Of a stretch of DNA of 64,000 nt, positions 31,207 through 42,123 are shown in pieces. Within the stretch, counting starts at the first letter, position 1. The number at the start of each line of letters is the position of its first letter. Made by a program: the position numbers and the translations under genes. The DNA lies in the NCBI GenBank assembly GCA_021203465.1, contig JAJQBC010000069.1:62001-126000 (forward strand), given 5' to 3'. Under the pieces are notes generated by a model that made no database searches, was not told where the DNA came from, and saw only the letters and a list, made by a program, of their open reading frames with translations. This DNA is from Lachnospiraceae bacterium. Its GTDB lineage: Bacteria > Bacillota > Clostridia > Lachnospirales > Lachnospiraceae.

Positions 31207-32547
31207 TTACTCCGCCAGCGGCAGGCAAATCTCGCCCACGAAGCAGTCGTCTTCACGCCGCCAGCTGAAGCTGCCGCCGTGCTTCTCGATGATTTTCCGG
31301 CAGGTTTTGAGGCCGATCTGCGTGCTCTCTCTGCGATTTTCCTGTTCGCGCACATGATTCGTGACCTGGATCTTCAGCTGGCCTTCTTCTTCTCGGATTC
31401 GAATCTCGACCGGATAAGCCCTGTCCGCATATTTCTGCAGGTTCCGAAGCAGGTTGTCAACCACGCGCTGCATGTATTCGCCGTCTACCATCACCGCGCC
31501 GGTAAGCCCGCCTGTCTCACATTCCATCTGCCCGCCTTGCTCCTTCCAGTCCAGAAGCTGGCGGCAGCAGAGTTCATTCACCAGATCCGCGCAGCTCATG
31601 CGGATCAGCACTAAGCTCTTCTCCTCCTGCCCGTAAACCAGAAAATATTCAAAGAGCCGGTCGGAGACGCGCTTCATCTGGAATGCTTTCTCTCGGCAGC
31701 GCTCCAGATAGGACTGCCGCTGCTCCTCGTTTTCACAGCGCCCGCGGCTTAAGATTTCCAGATACCCGATCAGGGAAGTGAGCGGCGTGCGCAGATCGTG
31801 AGACATCGCGGTCACCAGCTCCATATTCGCCTTCTCGGCCTCGGCCTTCTTCTGCTGCTCCTCCAGAATTCCATTTTTCAGCGTCTCAATGCCCTTCGCA
31901 AGGTCGGTGAGCTCATCCCTGCCACGGATTGTGACCGGGTAGCTTAAGTTCCCGGCGCTTAAAACCGATAGTTCCCGTTCCAGACAGTTGATATAACGAA
32001 TCTTCCGATGCACCATCAGGAAGAGAAGAAGGATGAATACAATCCCTCCCACCACGTATTTCAGGACATTCAGCCAGTTCATATCCTGCATCGTGATATA
32101 GTATTCCAGCTCCGCCTTGATCGGCGTTCCATCGCAGAGCTCCAGATCATAGTAAGTGACGCGGTTCAGCTCCAGCATTTCCGGAGGCTCATCCTCGCCC
32201 TCATTGATCGTCAGATAAGGACCAATAAGCGCGTCCACATCGCGGTAAAACATCACATAGATGTCCTTCTGCCGCTGCACCCAGCCTACCAACAGCTCTA
32301 TATTATCCTCTCCCACCTGATTTGTCTCAATGAAATCATTCAGGCTCTCCAGCGTCTCATCCATGGCCAGGTCAATTGATTCCTCCGAATAGCGCCGGTT
32401 CGCGGCGATATCATAGGCCAGATTTTCAGTCAGGCTTGCAACCAGAACGGCCACAAGCAGCGCGGCAGCGCTCATCACAATCAACTCCAGCGTGAGCCGG
32501 TTTCCCCATTTCTTCTCAGACGACACAGTATCCCCTTCCCCAGACAT
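31207..32547 (-). CDS. sensor histidine kinase
   Basis: Two TMs, HAMP, AMSHDLRTPLTSLIGYLE H-box; C-terminal ATPase somewhat degenerate. Confidence 0.9.
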   Translation of the reverse strand: MSGEGDTVSSEKKWGNRLTLELIVMSAAALLVAVLVASLTENLAYDIAANRRYSEESIDLAMDETLESLNDFIETNQVGEDNIELLVGWVQRQKDIYVMFYRDVDALIGPYLTINEGEDEPPEMLELNRVTYYDLELCDGTPIKAELEYYITMQDMNWLNVLKYVVGGIVFILLLFLMVHRKIRYINCLERELSVLSAGNLSYPVTIRGRDELTDLAKGIETLKNGILEEQQKKAEAEKANMELVTAMSHDLRTPLTSLIGYLEILSRGRCENEEQRQSYLERCREKAFQMKRVSDRLFEYFLVYGQEEKSLVLIRMSCADLVNELCCRQLLDWKEQGGQMECETGGLTGAVMVDGEYMQRVVDNLLRNLQKYADRAYPVEIRIREEEGQLKIQVTNHVREQENRRESTQIGLKTCRKIIEKHGGSFSWRREDDCFVGEICLPLAE

Positions 32548-33202
32548 TCTGTATGTAACTCTCCCTCTCTTTTCCCAGTTTGCGGCGAATATTCCGAATG
32601 TGAACCATGACCGTATTGCCGGAGCTCGCATAGAAAGTTTCCTTCCACACGGCCTCATAAATTTCCCGCACAGAAAAAACCTTTCCCGGGCTGGAGATAA
32701 GCAGCAGCAGAATCTGATACTCCATCTCCGTCAGGGCGATCCGCTCTTCGCCCGCGAAGACGCTCTGGCGCTTCCGGTCCACTGTGATATCGCGGTAGAA
32801 TGCAAGTTTTTCCGGCCTCTCCTGCTGCCCCTTGTAGACCTGATAACGGCGCAGCAGCGCGCCGACCCGCGTCAGCAGCTCCGTATAGGAAAAAGGCTTC
32901 ACCAAATAGTCGTCGCCGCCCGCGCCGAATCCCTGCACTTTGTCGCGCTCCCCGGACTTCGCCGTCAGGAAGAGGATCGGCACATTCGTCTGCTCCCGTA
33001 TCTTCTCACAGGCCCAGATTCCCGACTCTCCGGGCATCAGGATATCCAGAATGACCAGATCTGCCTCCGAAGCCCGCTCAAGTGCCTCATGCGCATCGCA
33101 GGCCTCCATGACCTCATAGCCCTCTCCGGAGAGCATCACGCGCAGCACCTCGCGGATCTCCGGTTCATCGTCCACCACCAGTATTTTCTGTTTTTCCGGC
33201 AT
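32516..33202 (-). CDS. OmpR-family response regulator
   Basis: KILVVDDEPEIREVLRVML, LVILDILMPGESG, winged-helix C-terminus. Confidence 0.93.
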   Translation of the reverse strand: MPEKQKILVVDDEPEIREVLRVMLSGEGYEVMEACDAHEALERASEADLVILDILMPGESGIWACEKIREQTNVPILFLTAKSGERDKVQGFGAGGDDYLVKPFSYTELLTRVGALLRRYQVYKGQQERPEKLAFYRDITVDRKRQSVFAGEERIALTEMEYQILLLLISSPGKVFSVREIYEAVWKETFYASSGNTVMVHIRNIRRKLGKERESYIQNVWGRGYCVV

Positions 33203-33395
33203 AACAAAAGCCTCCCTCAAAACTTTGCGTTACCGACAGTGTAGCACTTTACAGCAGGAAAAGAAAAGACCTGACGGAAGACTTTAAGAATTCTTAAGCA
33301 TTCCTATTTGATAATTCTTTTCAACTGGAAGCTTGCGTTCTGAGTTAGTCGGTGCTAACATTTAACTATCGTTGAAAAAGGGAGTTCCCAAAGTT

Positions 33396-34094
33396 ATGTT
33401 TCTGGAAATACAGGAAATCCGAAAATCCTTCGGCTCCGGCGAGAACCGAACGGAGGTCCTGAAGGGCGCCAGTCTCGCGGTCGACAAGGGTGAATTCTGC
33501 GTGCTGCTCGGCCCCTCCGGCTCGGGAAAATCGACGCTGCTCAATATCGTCGGCGGCATCGACGCGGCGGACTCGGGCGAGATCGCGATCGGCGGGGAGC
33601 GCATGTCCGGCATGAAGGAACGGCGACTGACCGACTATCGCAGGCGGCATCTCGGCTATGTCTTCCAGATGTACAATCTGATCCCAAACCTGACCGTGCG
33701 AGAGAATATCGAGGTCGGCGCGTATTTAAGCGAAGACCCGCTCGATGTGGACGATCTGCTCCACACGCTGGGGCTTGACGAACATCAGAGGAAACTCCCG
33801 GGGCAGCTCTCCGGCGGGCAGCAACAGCGCACGGCGATCGGACGCGCGGTTGTGAAAAAACCCGACATCCTGCTCTGCGACGAACCGACCGGCGCGCTCG
33901 ACTACCAGACCTCGCGGGAAATCCTGAAGCTCATCGAGACCGTGAGCCGCCGCTACGGCAGCACCGTACTCATGGTCACGCACAACGACGCGATCCGGCG
34001 CATGGCTGACCGCGTCGTGCGCCTGCGGGACGGGCAGATCCGGGATAATCGCCTGAACGAACAGCGCATCCCGGCGGAGGAGCTGGAATGGTAA
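33396..34094 (+). CDS. ABC transporter ATP-binding protein (LolD/MacB-like)
   Basis: [38 protein letters not shown]. Confidence 0.95.
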   Translation: MFLEIQEIRKSFGSGENRTEVLKGASLAVDKGEFCVLLGPSGSGKSTLLNIVGGIDAADSGEIAIGGERMSGMKERRLTDYRRRHLGYVFQMYNLIPNLTVRENIEVGAYLSEDPLDVDDLLHTLGLDEHQRKLPGQLSGGQQQRTAIGRAVVKKPDILLCDEPTGALDYQTSREILKLIETVSRRYGSTVLMVTHNDAIRRMADRVVRLRDGQIRDNRLNEQRIPAEELEW

Positions 34095-36421
34095 GAAAGA
34101 AAAATCCCTTGTACCGGCGTCTTCCGCGAGAGCTGCGAAGCGAGCTCGGAAAATATCTCGTGATTTTCCTTCTGCTAACCGGCTCGATCGGCTTTGTGTC
34201 CGGTTTCCTCGTGGCGGACGGCAGCATCCTCGCCGCCTACGAGGAGAGCTTTGAAAAATACAATATTGAAGATGGAAACTTCCATCTGAGTGAAAAGATG
34301 AACCGCGCGCAGCGAAGCTCCATCGAGGACTTCGGCGTCACGCTCTACGATAATTTCTACGCGACGGAAACTCTGACAAATGGCAGCAGACTGCGCATCT
34401 TCCAGAATCGCAGTGAGGTCAATCTCGTCTGTCTCATGGAGGGGCGGATGCCGGAGACGGCGGATGAGATCGCGATCGACCGCATGTACGCGGACAATAA
34501 CGGTCTCTCTGTCGGCGATACACTGCAGAGCGAATCCCGCAGCCTCACCATCTCCGGCCTCGTCGCGCTCCCCGACTACAGCTGCCTTTTCGAGGACAAT
34601 GGGGATTCCATGTTCGACGCCGTGCAGTTCGGCATGGCCGTCATGTCCGCGGAGGGCTTTTCCACATTTCACGACGCGGAACTCACGTGGAGTTACTCAT
34701 GGAAATATGACGCGGATATTGCTCCGACAGATGAAGACGCCGAGCAAGAAATCTCCGAAGAGCTCATGAAAGCCATGCTCCGCGAGGTAGGGCTCGAAGC
34801 CTTCGTTCCGCGCTATCTCAATCAGGCGATCATGTTCACCGGCGACGATTTCAGCAGCGACAAAGCGATGATGACCGCACTGCTCTACATGGTCATGGCG
34901 ATCATGGCCTTTGTCTTCGCGGTCACAACAAACGCCACGATCGCAAAGGAGGCGAATGTCATCGGAGTCTTACGCGCCTCCGGCTACACACGCGGTGAAC
35001 TCATCCGGCACTATATGACATTACCCCTGCTCGTGACGCTCGCCGGCATGCTCGTCGGCAATTTGCTCGGATATACGGTTTTCAAAAATCTCTGCGCCGG
35101 CATGTATTATGGAAGCTACAGTCTGCCGACCTACGAGACGCGCTGGAACGCCGAGGCCTTCCTTCTGACCACGCTTGTCCCCGGCATCCTGATGCTGCTC
35201 ATCAATTTCGTGCTTCTGCGCCGTACCTTAAGCCTTTCGCCTCTTAAATTTTTGAGGAGGGATTTGAGCCGGAAGAGCCGCTCCCGCGCGCTGCCGCTGC
35301 CCCGCCGCGTCCCCTTTTTCACACGCTTCCGGCTGCGCATCATCTTCCAGAACGCGGGCAACTACGCAATTCTCTTCGTCGGCGTGCTCTTCGCGAATCT
35401 GCTCCTGATGTTCGGCCTGATCTTCCCCTCCGTCCTGAATCACTATCAGGCTACGCTCGAGGACAATCTGCTCTGCAATTACCAGTACATTCTGCAGATT
35501 CCCTTAAGCGCCATGAACGAGGAGCGGAAGCTCGAGAGCCTGCTGTCCATGCTGCTCTTCTCGCTGGACGCGCAGACGGAAAATGAGGACGCAGAGGAAT
35601 TTACGGCATATTCTCTCGTTACACTGGAAGGCGAATATAAAAGCGAGGAGGTTCTTCTCTACGGGATCGCCGCGGACAGCCGCTATATCAACGCGGATTT
35701 TGAGGAGGAACAGATCTATATCTCACAGGCCTACGCGGAAAAATTCGGCACACAGCCCGGCGATATCATCACCCTGAAGGAAGAGTACGGGGACGAATAC
35801 TACGATTTCACGGTCAGCGGCGTCTACGCCTACGAGGGCGCGCTCGCGCTCTTTATGGAGCAGGATTACCTGAACGCGTACTTTGATCTGGGGGACGATT
35901 ATTTTTCCGGCTATTTCTCCGACACAGAGATCACCGACCTCAACGATCAGTACATCTCCTCGGTCATCGATCTGGAAGCGCTGACGAAAATCACGCGGCA
36001 GCTGAACGTCTCGATGGGCACGATGATGTATATGGTGGACGCTTTCTCCGTCGTCATGTTCCTCGTACTGATCTACCTGCTCTCGAAGACAATTATTGAA
36101 AAGAATGCCCAGTCAGTCTCCATGGCAAAGATTCTTGGCTACACGCCCGGCGAAATTGGACGGCTGTACATCCTCTCGACCACGCTCGTTGTGATCCTCT
36201 GCCTGCTCGTGACACTGCCGCTGGAAACGCGGATCATGTACTGGCTGTTCCGCGCGGTCATGCTGACCAGCATCACCGGCTGGATTCCCTTCTATATGGA
36301 CCCGCTGATCTATGTGCAGATGTTTGCGCTGGGAATAACTGCCTACACACTCGTCGCGCTGCTGGAGCTGCGGAGGATCCGCCAGATCCCGATGGACGAG
36401 GCGCTGAAAAATGTAGAGTGA
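34088..36421 (+). CDS. FtsX-family ABC transporter permease
   Basis: 777 aa, two FtsX-like TM blocks, overlaps ATPase stop. Confidence 0.9.
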   Translation: MVRKKNPLYRRLPRELRSELGKYLVIFLLLTGSIGFVSGFLVADGSILAAYEESFEKYNIEDGNFHLSEKMNRAQRSSIEDFGVTLYDNFYATETLTNGSRLRIFQNRSEVNLVCLMEGRMPETADEIAIDRMYADNNGLSVGDTLQSESRSLTISGLVALPDYSCLFEDNGDSMFDAVQFGMAVMSAEGFSTFHDAELTWSYSWKYDADIAPTDEDAEQEISEELMKAMLREVGLEAFVPRYLNQAIMFTGDDFSSDKAMMTALLYMVMAIMAFVFAVTTNATIAKEANVIGVLRASGYTRGELIRHYMTLPLLVTLAGMLVGNLLGYTVFKNLCAGMYYGSYSLPTYETRWNAEAFLLTTLVPGILMLLINFVLLRRTLSLSPLKFLRRDLSRKSRSRALPLPRRVPFFTRFRLRIIFQNAGNYAILFVGVLFANLLLMFGLIFPSVLNHYQATLEDNLLCNYQYILQIPLSAMNEERKLESLLSMLLFSLDAQTENEDAEEFTAYSLVTLEGEYKSEEVLLYGIAADSRYINADFEEEQIYISQAYAEKFGTQPGDIITLKEEYGDEYYDFTVSGVYAYEGALALFMEQDYLNAYFDLGDDYFSGYFSDTEITDLNDQYISSVIDLEALTKITRQLNVSMGTMMYMVDAFSVVMFLVLIYLLSKTIIEKNAQSVSMAKILGYTPGEIGRLYILSTTLVVILCLLVTLPLETRIMYWLFRAVMLTSITGWIPFYMDPLIYVQMFALGITAYTLVALLELRRIRQIPMDEALKNVE

Positions 36422-36438
36422 AAGGAACAGTATATTAT

Positions 36439-38157
36439 ATGAAAAGGAAAAGGTTTCATTTTGAAAAAGCTCTGCTTCTCATCCTGACTTTGTGCTGTCT
36501 CTCAGGATGTAAGAATGCTTCAGATTCCTCAGACGACACAGCTTCTCAAGAAACAACGGATCCCAACACACAGAAAACGGAGGAAAACACAGCCGAAACC
36601 ACCCCCTACCGCTCCTCCCTCACCGTCGACAAAGCGGAGACCGTCTACGTGAAGGCACAGGCCGACGGCACACCGACGGAAATCACCGTCGAGACGGAGC
36701 TTAAGAATCCAGACCCGCAAGGACTCTCGCCAATCTCCGACTTCTCGCTCCTGAACGATATCAAAAATACCGAGGGCGACGAGGATTTCACGCAGGGCGA
36801 CGACGGCTCGCTCACCTGGGAAAATCAGGGCGCGGACATTTCCTATAAGGGATCTACCGAAAAAGAACTTCCCGTCAATGTGCTGATTAGCTACTATCTG
36901 GATGATCAGGAAATCGAGGCCGGGGATCTTGCGGGCAAAAGCGGACGGCTGCGCATCCGCTTCGACTACGAGAACCGAACCACGGAGGAGGTCGAAGTAA
37001 ATGGTGAGACGGTGAGTACAAAGGTACCCTTTACGGCAGTCACGCTGCTGTACCTGTCTTCCGATATTTTCTCCAATATTGAAGTGACAAATGGAAGCCT
37101 CGTCTTCCTGGGTTCCCAGGAGATCGCCCTTGGCTTTGCACTGCCGGGGCTCGCCGAATATCTCAAGCTCACGGATTATGAGCTTACCGAGGATCTGGAA
37201 ATTCCGGAATATGTGGAATTCTGCGCCGATGTGACGGACTTTGAACTGGATTTCACGGCGACTGTCCTCACGCCAGGATTATTTTCGGAGATGGAGGAAT
37301 CCGATCTCGATGAGCTGGACGACATGATCGCCGATATGAAGGAGCTGGGCGACGCCTCCTCCGATCTGGTAGAGGGAACGGAAGAGCTATATGATGGTAC
37401 CAGCGAACTCTATGACGGCACGGGGGAACTTTTGGATGGTGTGACGGAGCTGCGGGACGGTGTAAAGGAATACACAGACGGCGTATGGGCCGTGGATGCA
37501 GGGCTGGACAGCGTGAATTACTATCTCTACCAGCTGACGCTCTCGAACGAGGAACTGCAGGAATCCGTGCAGGCATTAGCAGACGGACTTTCGGAAATCG
37601 AAGCTGCGCTCAGCGCGATCGAACTGCCGGATTCCTCAGAATCTGCCTCCACGGAAGAACTGAGCGAAGAACAGACCGCGCTCTACGGACAGCTCTCTGT
37701 ATTTCAGGCACAACTCACCGCGCTGCGGGAAAGCATAAGTCAGCTCTCCGCTGGCAGCCAGCTTCTCTTTGTCGGCGTGAAGAGCTACACCGACGCCGCC
37801 TATCAGATTTATCAGGGAACAAAGGAACTGAGCGAGGGCTCCGCCGAGCTGGCAAACGCCAAATTTGAGCTGAACGACGGCATGCAGGAGCTGCTGGACG
37901 CCATAGAAGAGTTAAACGAAGGCGTCGGCGACCTAAACGAAGGCGTGGAAGAACTCCGCGATGGTGTGAAGGAATTCGATGAGGAGGGTATCCAAAAACT
38001 CAGCGATCTCTTCGGGGACGATCTCGCCGCGCTCGTCGTCAAACTGCGCGCCCTCAAAATCGCCGACGACGCCTACCAGAATTTTGGCGGCATCGCCGAT
38101 GGAGCGATCGGCAGCGTGCGCTTTCTCATCGAGACGGAGGAAATCGCCCCAGAATAA
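36439..38157 (+). CDS. lipoprotein with DG-heptad coiled-coil repeats (YhgE/Pip-extracellular-domain-like)
   Basis: Lipobox TLCCLSGC; ELYDGTSELYDGTGELLDGVTELRDGVKEYTDGV and ELNEGVGDLNEGVEELRDGVKEF repeats. Confidence 0.7.
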   Translation: MKRKRFHFEKALLLILTLCCLSGCKNASDSSDDTASQETTDPNTQKTEENTAETTPYRSSLTVDKAETVYVKAQADGTPTEITVETELKNPDPQGLSPISDFSLLNDIKNTEGDEDFTQGDDGSLTWENQGADISYKGSTEKELPVNVLISYYLDDQEIEAGDLAGKSGRLRIRFDYENRTTEEVEVNGETVSTKVPFTAVTLLYLSSDIFSNIEVTNGSLVFLGSQEIALGFALPGLAEYLKLTDYELTEDLEIPEYVEFCADVTDFELDFTATVLTPGLFSEMEESDLDELDDMIADMKELGDASSDLVEGTEELYDGTSELYDGTGELLDGVTELRDGVKEYTDGVWAVDAGLDSVNYYLYQLTLSNEELQESVQALADGLSEIEAALSAIELPDSSESASTEELSEEQTALYGQLSVFQAQLTALRESISQLSAGSQLLFVGVKSYTDAAYQIYQGTKELSEGSAELANAKFELNDGMQELLDAIEELNEGVGDLNEGVEELRDGVKEFDEEGIQKLSDLFGDDLAALVVKLRALKIADDAYQNFGGIADGAIGSVRFLIETEEIAPE

Positions 38158-38166
38158 GAATATATA

Positions 38167-38694
38167 CTATGGTTCATTCTCTACCGCGATCTGGCACACC
38201 TTCATCGCGTTCAGGGCATTCTGGTGACTCTCTGGCGTGACACCCGCGCAGCAGGACGCGTCGACCACGATCGGGATCTCCGGCAGGTACGCTTTCGCGA
38301 GCAGCACATTGGAAATCACACAGATGTCCGTGCACAATCCCACGAAGGTAATACTCTCGATCGCTTCCTTCTCATTTGCCTGACGGAGCAGCTCGCCCAG
38401 CTTTACTGAGCCAAAAGTCGGCTTATCGACAGGCTCCTCCTTACAGAAATCCACGAGCTCCGGGCGGATCCGCCAGCCCTCCGTGCCGCGGATGCAGTGC
38501 GGCACCGGGAGCCTGTGTCCCTCCTGCGTGTCCATATAATTCTGTTCATGCGTGTCCCTCGTGAAAATCACACGCCCCGGAAAACTGCGTATTTTCTCCG
38601 CCACCCGCGGCACGATCGCCACGGCCTCCTTCGTGCCGAGCGCCCCGTCGATAAAATCATTCTGCATGTCCACAACTACCAGTATTTTCTGCAT
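38167..38694 (-). CDS. cysteine hydrolase, isochorismatase/nicotinamidase family
   Basis: ILVVVDMQNDFIDGALGTKEA...VGLCTDICVISN. Confidence 0.9.
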   Translation of the reverse strand: MQKILVVVDMQNDFIDGALGTKEAVAIVPRVAEKIRSFPGRVIFTRDTHEQNYMDTQEGHRLPVPHCIRGTEGWRIRPELVDFCKEEPVDKPTFGSVKLGELLRQANEKEAIESITFVGLCTDICVISNVLLAKAYLPEIPIVVDASCCAGVTPESHQNALNAMKVCQIAVENEP

Positions 38695-38881
38695 CGTCGT
38701 TTTCTTCCTTTCTTCTCTCTTCGCACACTATTCGTTTTTCCCACTTTGTGACTGTCTGCTTACGGCACGGATATCATCCCTCCCCAATCCAGTGCTTTCT
38801 GTTATTTTACCATATTTTGTCCCATAGTTGGAAACTTAACATAAATAAATTTGCAGTCGCTCTACAATGGTAAGAAAATCC

Positions 38882-38910
38882 TTGACGCACAAAGCCGCTT
38901 ATGCTATAGT
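38882..38910 (+). promoter_or_regulatory. rpsB-tsf promoter
   Basis: TTGACG-17 bp-TATAGT. Confidence 0.75.
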
Positions 38911-38916
38911 ATTCAA

Positions 38917-39049
38917 GGCTGTCCGGCGAACGGACGGCCAAAAGTTGCGCGAAAAATCACGCGAGGCTATTTCGGGGGCGGTGTCCTTATAAGGATTCTC
39001 TCGGAAGCGATGGCTCCGCGGAAGAAAAACCAAAATGGAGGAAGAAAAA
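38917..39049 (+). promoter_or_regulatory. structured 5' leader of rpsB
   Basis: GGCTGTCCG-GCGAA-CGGACGGCC stem (38917-38939) plus further hairpin (TCCTTATAAGGA) before RBS. Confidence 0.5.
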
Positions 39050-39796
39050 ATGAGCGTAATTTCCATGAAACAGCTGTTGGAAGCCGGCGTCCACTTCGGA
39101 CACCAGACCCGGAGATGGAACCCCAAGATGGCGGAGTACATCTACACAGAGCGTAACAGCATCTACATCATCGACCTGCAGAAGTCCGTCGTAAAGGTTG
39201 ACGAAGCTTACAGGGCTGTCGCTGATATCACCGCACAAGGCGGTACAATTCTCTTCGTCGGCACGAAGAAACAGGCGCAGGACGCGATTCAGGCGGAGGC
39301 CGAGCGCTGCGGCATGTTCTATGTGAACGAGAGATGGCTGGGCGGCATGCTTACCAATTTCAAGACGATCCAGAGCCGTATCGTCCGCATGAAGCAGATC
39401 GAGGCCATGGAGCAGGACGGCACCTTTGATGTGCTGCCGAAGAAGGAAGTCATTGCACTTAAAAAGGAACTCGAGAAGCTGCAGAAGAACCTGAACGGCA
39501 TCCGCGATATGAAGCGCCTTCCGGACGCGATCTTCGTGGTTGACCCGAAGAAGGAGCACATCTGCGTACAGGAGGCTCACTCCCTTGGCATCCCGCTGAT
39601 CGGCATCTGCGATACCAACTGCGATCCGGAAGAGCTGGACTATGTGATTCCGGGCAACGACGATGCGATCCGTGCGGTCAAACTGATCGTTTCCAGAATG
39701 GCGGACGCCGTCGTGGAAGCGAGACAGGGCGAGGCCGAGGAGTATGACGAGCAGGCGGAGTACGAAGAGGACGCCGCATACGAGGAGCAAGAGTAA
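39050..39796 (+). CDS. rpsB: 30S ribosomal protein S2
   Basis: [45 protein letters not shown]. Confidence 0.98.
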   Translation: MSVISMKQLLEAGVHFGHQTRRWNPKMAEYIYTERNSIYIIDLQKSVVKVDEAYRAVADITAQGGTILFVGTKKQAQDAIQAEAERCGMFYVNERWLGGMLTNFKTIQSRIVRMKQIEAMEQDGTFDVLPKKEVIALKKELEKLQKNLNGIRDMKRLPDAIFVVDPKKEHICVQEAHSLGIPLIGICDTNCDPEELDYVIPGNDDAIRAVKLIVSRMADAVVEARQGEAEEYDEQAEYEEDAAYEEQE

Positions 39797-39817
39797 GCTT
39801 TAAGGAGGGTTCAGAAT

Positions 39818-40756
39818 ATGGCTATTACAGCTGCAATGGTAAAGGAATTAAGAGAGATGACCGGTGCGGGTATGATGGACTGCAAGAAGGCCCTGACCGC
39901 TACCGAGGGAAATATGGACGAGGCCGTCGATTTCCTGCGTGAGAAGGGACTTGCCACCGCGCAGAAGAAGGCGAGCCGCATCGCCGCGGAGGGCATTGTC
40001 GCCACCGCTCTCACCGAGGACGCGAAGAAAGCTGTCGCCGTCGAGGTGAACGCGGAGACCGATTTCGTGGCAAAGAATGAGAAGTTTCAGGGCTATGTGG
40101 CACAGGTCGCGGCTCAGGCTCTGACGACGAAAGCTGCGGATATCGACGCTTTCCTCGCGGAGGAGTGGACCGCGGAGCCGGGCAAGACCGTGAGCGAGGC
40201 GCTGGCTGCACAGATCGCCGTGATCGGCGAGAATATGAAGATCCGCCGTTTCCAGCAGATGGAAGAGCAGAATGGTTTCATCGCTTCCTATATCCACATG
40301 GGCGGCAAGATCGGCGTGCTCGTGGACGTGGAGACCGATGTGATCAACGATGAGATCCGTGAGATGGCAAAGAACCTCGCGATGCAGGTCGCGGCTCTGA
40401 AGCCGATCTACACAAATAACAGTGAGGTTGATGAGACCTACAAGGCGCATGAGCTTGAGATCATCAAGGCACAGATCGAGAATGATCCGAAGATGGCCGG
40501 CAAGCCGGAGAAGGTTATTAACGGCGCGGTAATGGGTCGTCTGAACAAGCAGCTCAAGGAGATCTGCCTGCTCGATCAGGTCTATGTAAAGGCCGAGGAC
40601 GGCAAACAGCTCGTCTCCGCCTATGTAGCGCAGGTTGCGAAGGCCAACAGCGCGAATATCGCGATCAAAGGCTTTGTTCGTTTTGAGACCGGCGAGGGTC
40701 TTGAGAAGAAGAACGAGGACTTCACGGCTGAGGTCGCAAAGCAGATGGGACTTTAA
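39818..40756 (+). CDS. tsf: elongation factor Ts
   Basis: MAITAAMVKELREMTGAGMMDCKKALTATEGNMDEAVDFLREKGL. Confidence 0.98.
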   Translation: MAITAAMVKELREMTGAGMMDCKKALTATEGNMDEAVDFLREKGLATAQKKASRIAAEGIVATALTEDAKKAVAVEVNAETDFVAKNEKFQGYVAQVAAQALTTKAADIDAFLAEEWTAEPGKTVSEALAAQIAVIGENMKIRRFQQMEEQNGFIASYIHMGGKIGVLVDVETDVINDEIREMAKNLAMQVAALKPIYTNNSEVDETYKAHELEIIKAQIENDPKMAGKPEKVINGAVMGRLNKQLKEICLLDQVYVKAEDGKQLVSAYVAQVAKANSANIAIKGFVRFETGEGLEKKNEDFTAEVAKQMGL

Positions 40757-40774
40757 TTCTCCCTTAAAAAAGTC

Positions 40775-40805
40775 GAACCCCCGGATTTCTCCGGGGGTTC
40801 TTTTT
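40775..40805. terminator. bidirectional terminator tsf / PepSY gene
   Basis: GAACCCCCGG/CCGGGGGTTC perfect 10-bp stem then TTTTT. Confidence 0.95.
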
Positions 40806-40814
40806 GTGTTCTGA

Positions 40815-42062
40815 TCAGTCATCCCACTCCGCGTCGTATTCGAGGATCTCGCCCGTGACGGCATTGATCGTGCACTCATATTCCATATTTCCCTGATAGA
40901 ATTCGATTTCATATTCCATAATCCCATCATCCCTGTCCAGCTTCGCCTTCTCAAAGACGACATCGGAAGCCGAGAGTCCTGCCTGGTTCAGGGCGATAGC
41001 CTTCGCCTCGTCCACGCTGATATAGGAACCGCTGTCCGTACTGCCGGACGAACCTGAGCTCGAGGATACGCTGGGCGCAGTCTCCAGAGCTTCGACACTC
41101 TTATCCACGATCGCACCATCCGAGACACGAATCTCATACTCATACTCAGTAGTCGAGCTGACAAACTCGATGTCATATACAGCGACGCCGTCGTCCATAT
41201 CCTCATGTGCCTTCGTAAAGGTCACGTCGGAAGCGGAGACTCCCGCGTCGGAGAGCGCCTTATTTTTGGCGGTTTCCAGATCGATCCGGCTATTCGCCGT
41301 TGACGCGGAGCTGTCGCCCGAAGTTGTCTGCGCGGAGGAGCCTGTATCCGTGGTTCCGCTCTCCACCACCGGAGTCGTCTCAACTGTCTCCACCACGACA
41401 GTTTCCGTTTTCGCCGCAGGCGTATCTTCTGCCGCGCTTGCCGCAGCAGCCGGCTCCTCCACAACGGTCGTCACTGTATGCGTCTCTTTGGACTTGCTGT
41501 AGATCGCCCCTCCGCTCACCTTGATCTCATACTCATATTCCACATTTTCCACGTAGAATTCGATATCATAAACCGACTGTCCATCGTCGTGGTCGAGATC
41601 CGCTTTGGTAAAGGTAACCTCGGATGCGGTAAGTCCCGCGTCCGTCAGGGCAATTTCCTTTGCCTCCTCCAGCGTGATCTCCGAGACCTCCGCCGCCGTG
41701 CTGGCCAGGGCAATGATCTCCGCCGACTTCTTGATCACGGTTCCGTCAGACGAGAGAATCCAATACTCATATTCCGTATCACCCGCGGTAAAATCCACTT
41801 CGTAGACGAACTGCCCGTCCTCATGATCGAACTCAACTTTGACATACTGTGCGGAAGCCGGATCCACACCCGCGTCGGCAAAAGCATAATTCTGTGCCGC
41901 TTCTTCCCCGATGGCTGATTTCTGCGCGGCGGCTGTCTTTGCGCCTGACGCCGCGTAGGCTGTCCCTGCTCCTAAGAGTGCAACTGCGGACGCGATACCC
42001 GCGATCGACATGACTGTTTTTTTTCTGGTTCCAAAAAATTTCTGAATGATATTCTGCTTCAT
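40815..42062 (-). CDS. exported protein with four PepSY-like repeats
   Basis: Four repeats of A...AL.DAG...S.V.FTKA..D.DDG...YDIEF....EYEYEI....G.I. Confidence 0.85.
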   Translation of the reverse strand: MKQNIIQKFFGTRKKTVMSIAGIASAVALLGAGTAYAASGAKTAAAQKSAIGEEAAQNYAFADAGVDPASAQYVKVEFDHEDGQFVYEVDFTAGDTEYEYWILSSDGTVIKKSAEIIALASTAAEVSEITLEEAKEIALTDAGLTASEVTFTKADLDHDDGQSVYDIEFYVENVEYEYEIKVSGGAIYSKSKETHTVTTVVEEPAAAASAAEDTPAAKTETVVVETVETTPVVESGTTDTGSSAQTTSGDSSASTANSRIDLETAKNKALSDAGVSASDVTFTKAHEDMDDGVAVYDIEFVSSTTEYEYEIRVSDGAIVDKSVEALETAPSVSSSSGSSGSTDSGSYISVDEAKAIALNQAGLSASDVVFEKAKLDRDDGIMEYEIEFYQGNMEYECTINAVTGEILEYDAEWDD

Positions 42063-42123
42063 CTATTTTGTCCTCCTTTTGTTTTCTGTAAGCACAGTAT
42101 AAAACAGAAAAATTAGAAGAACA

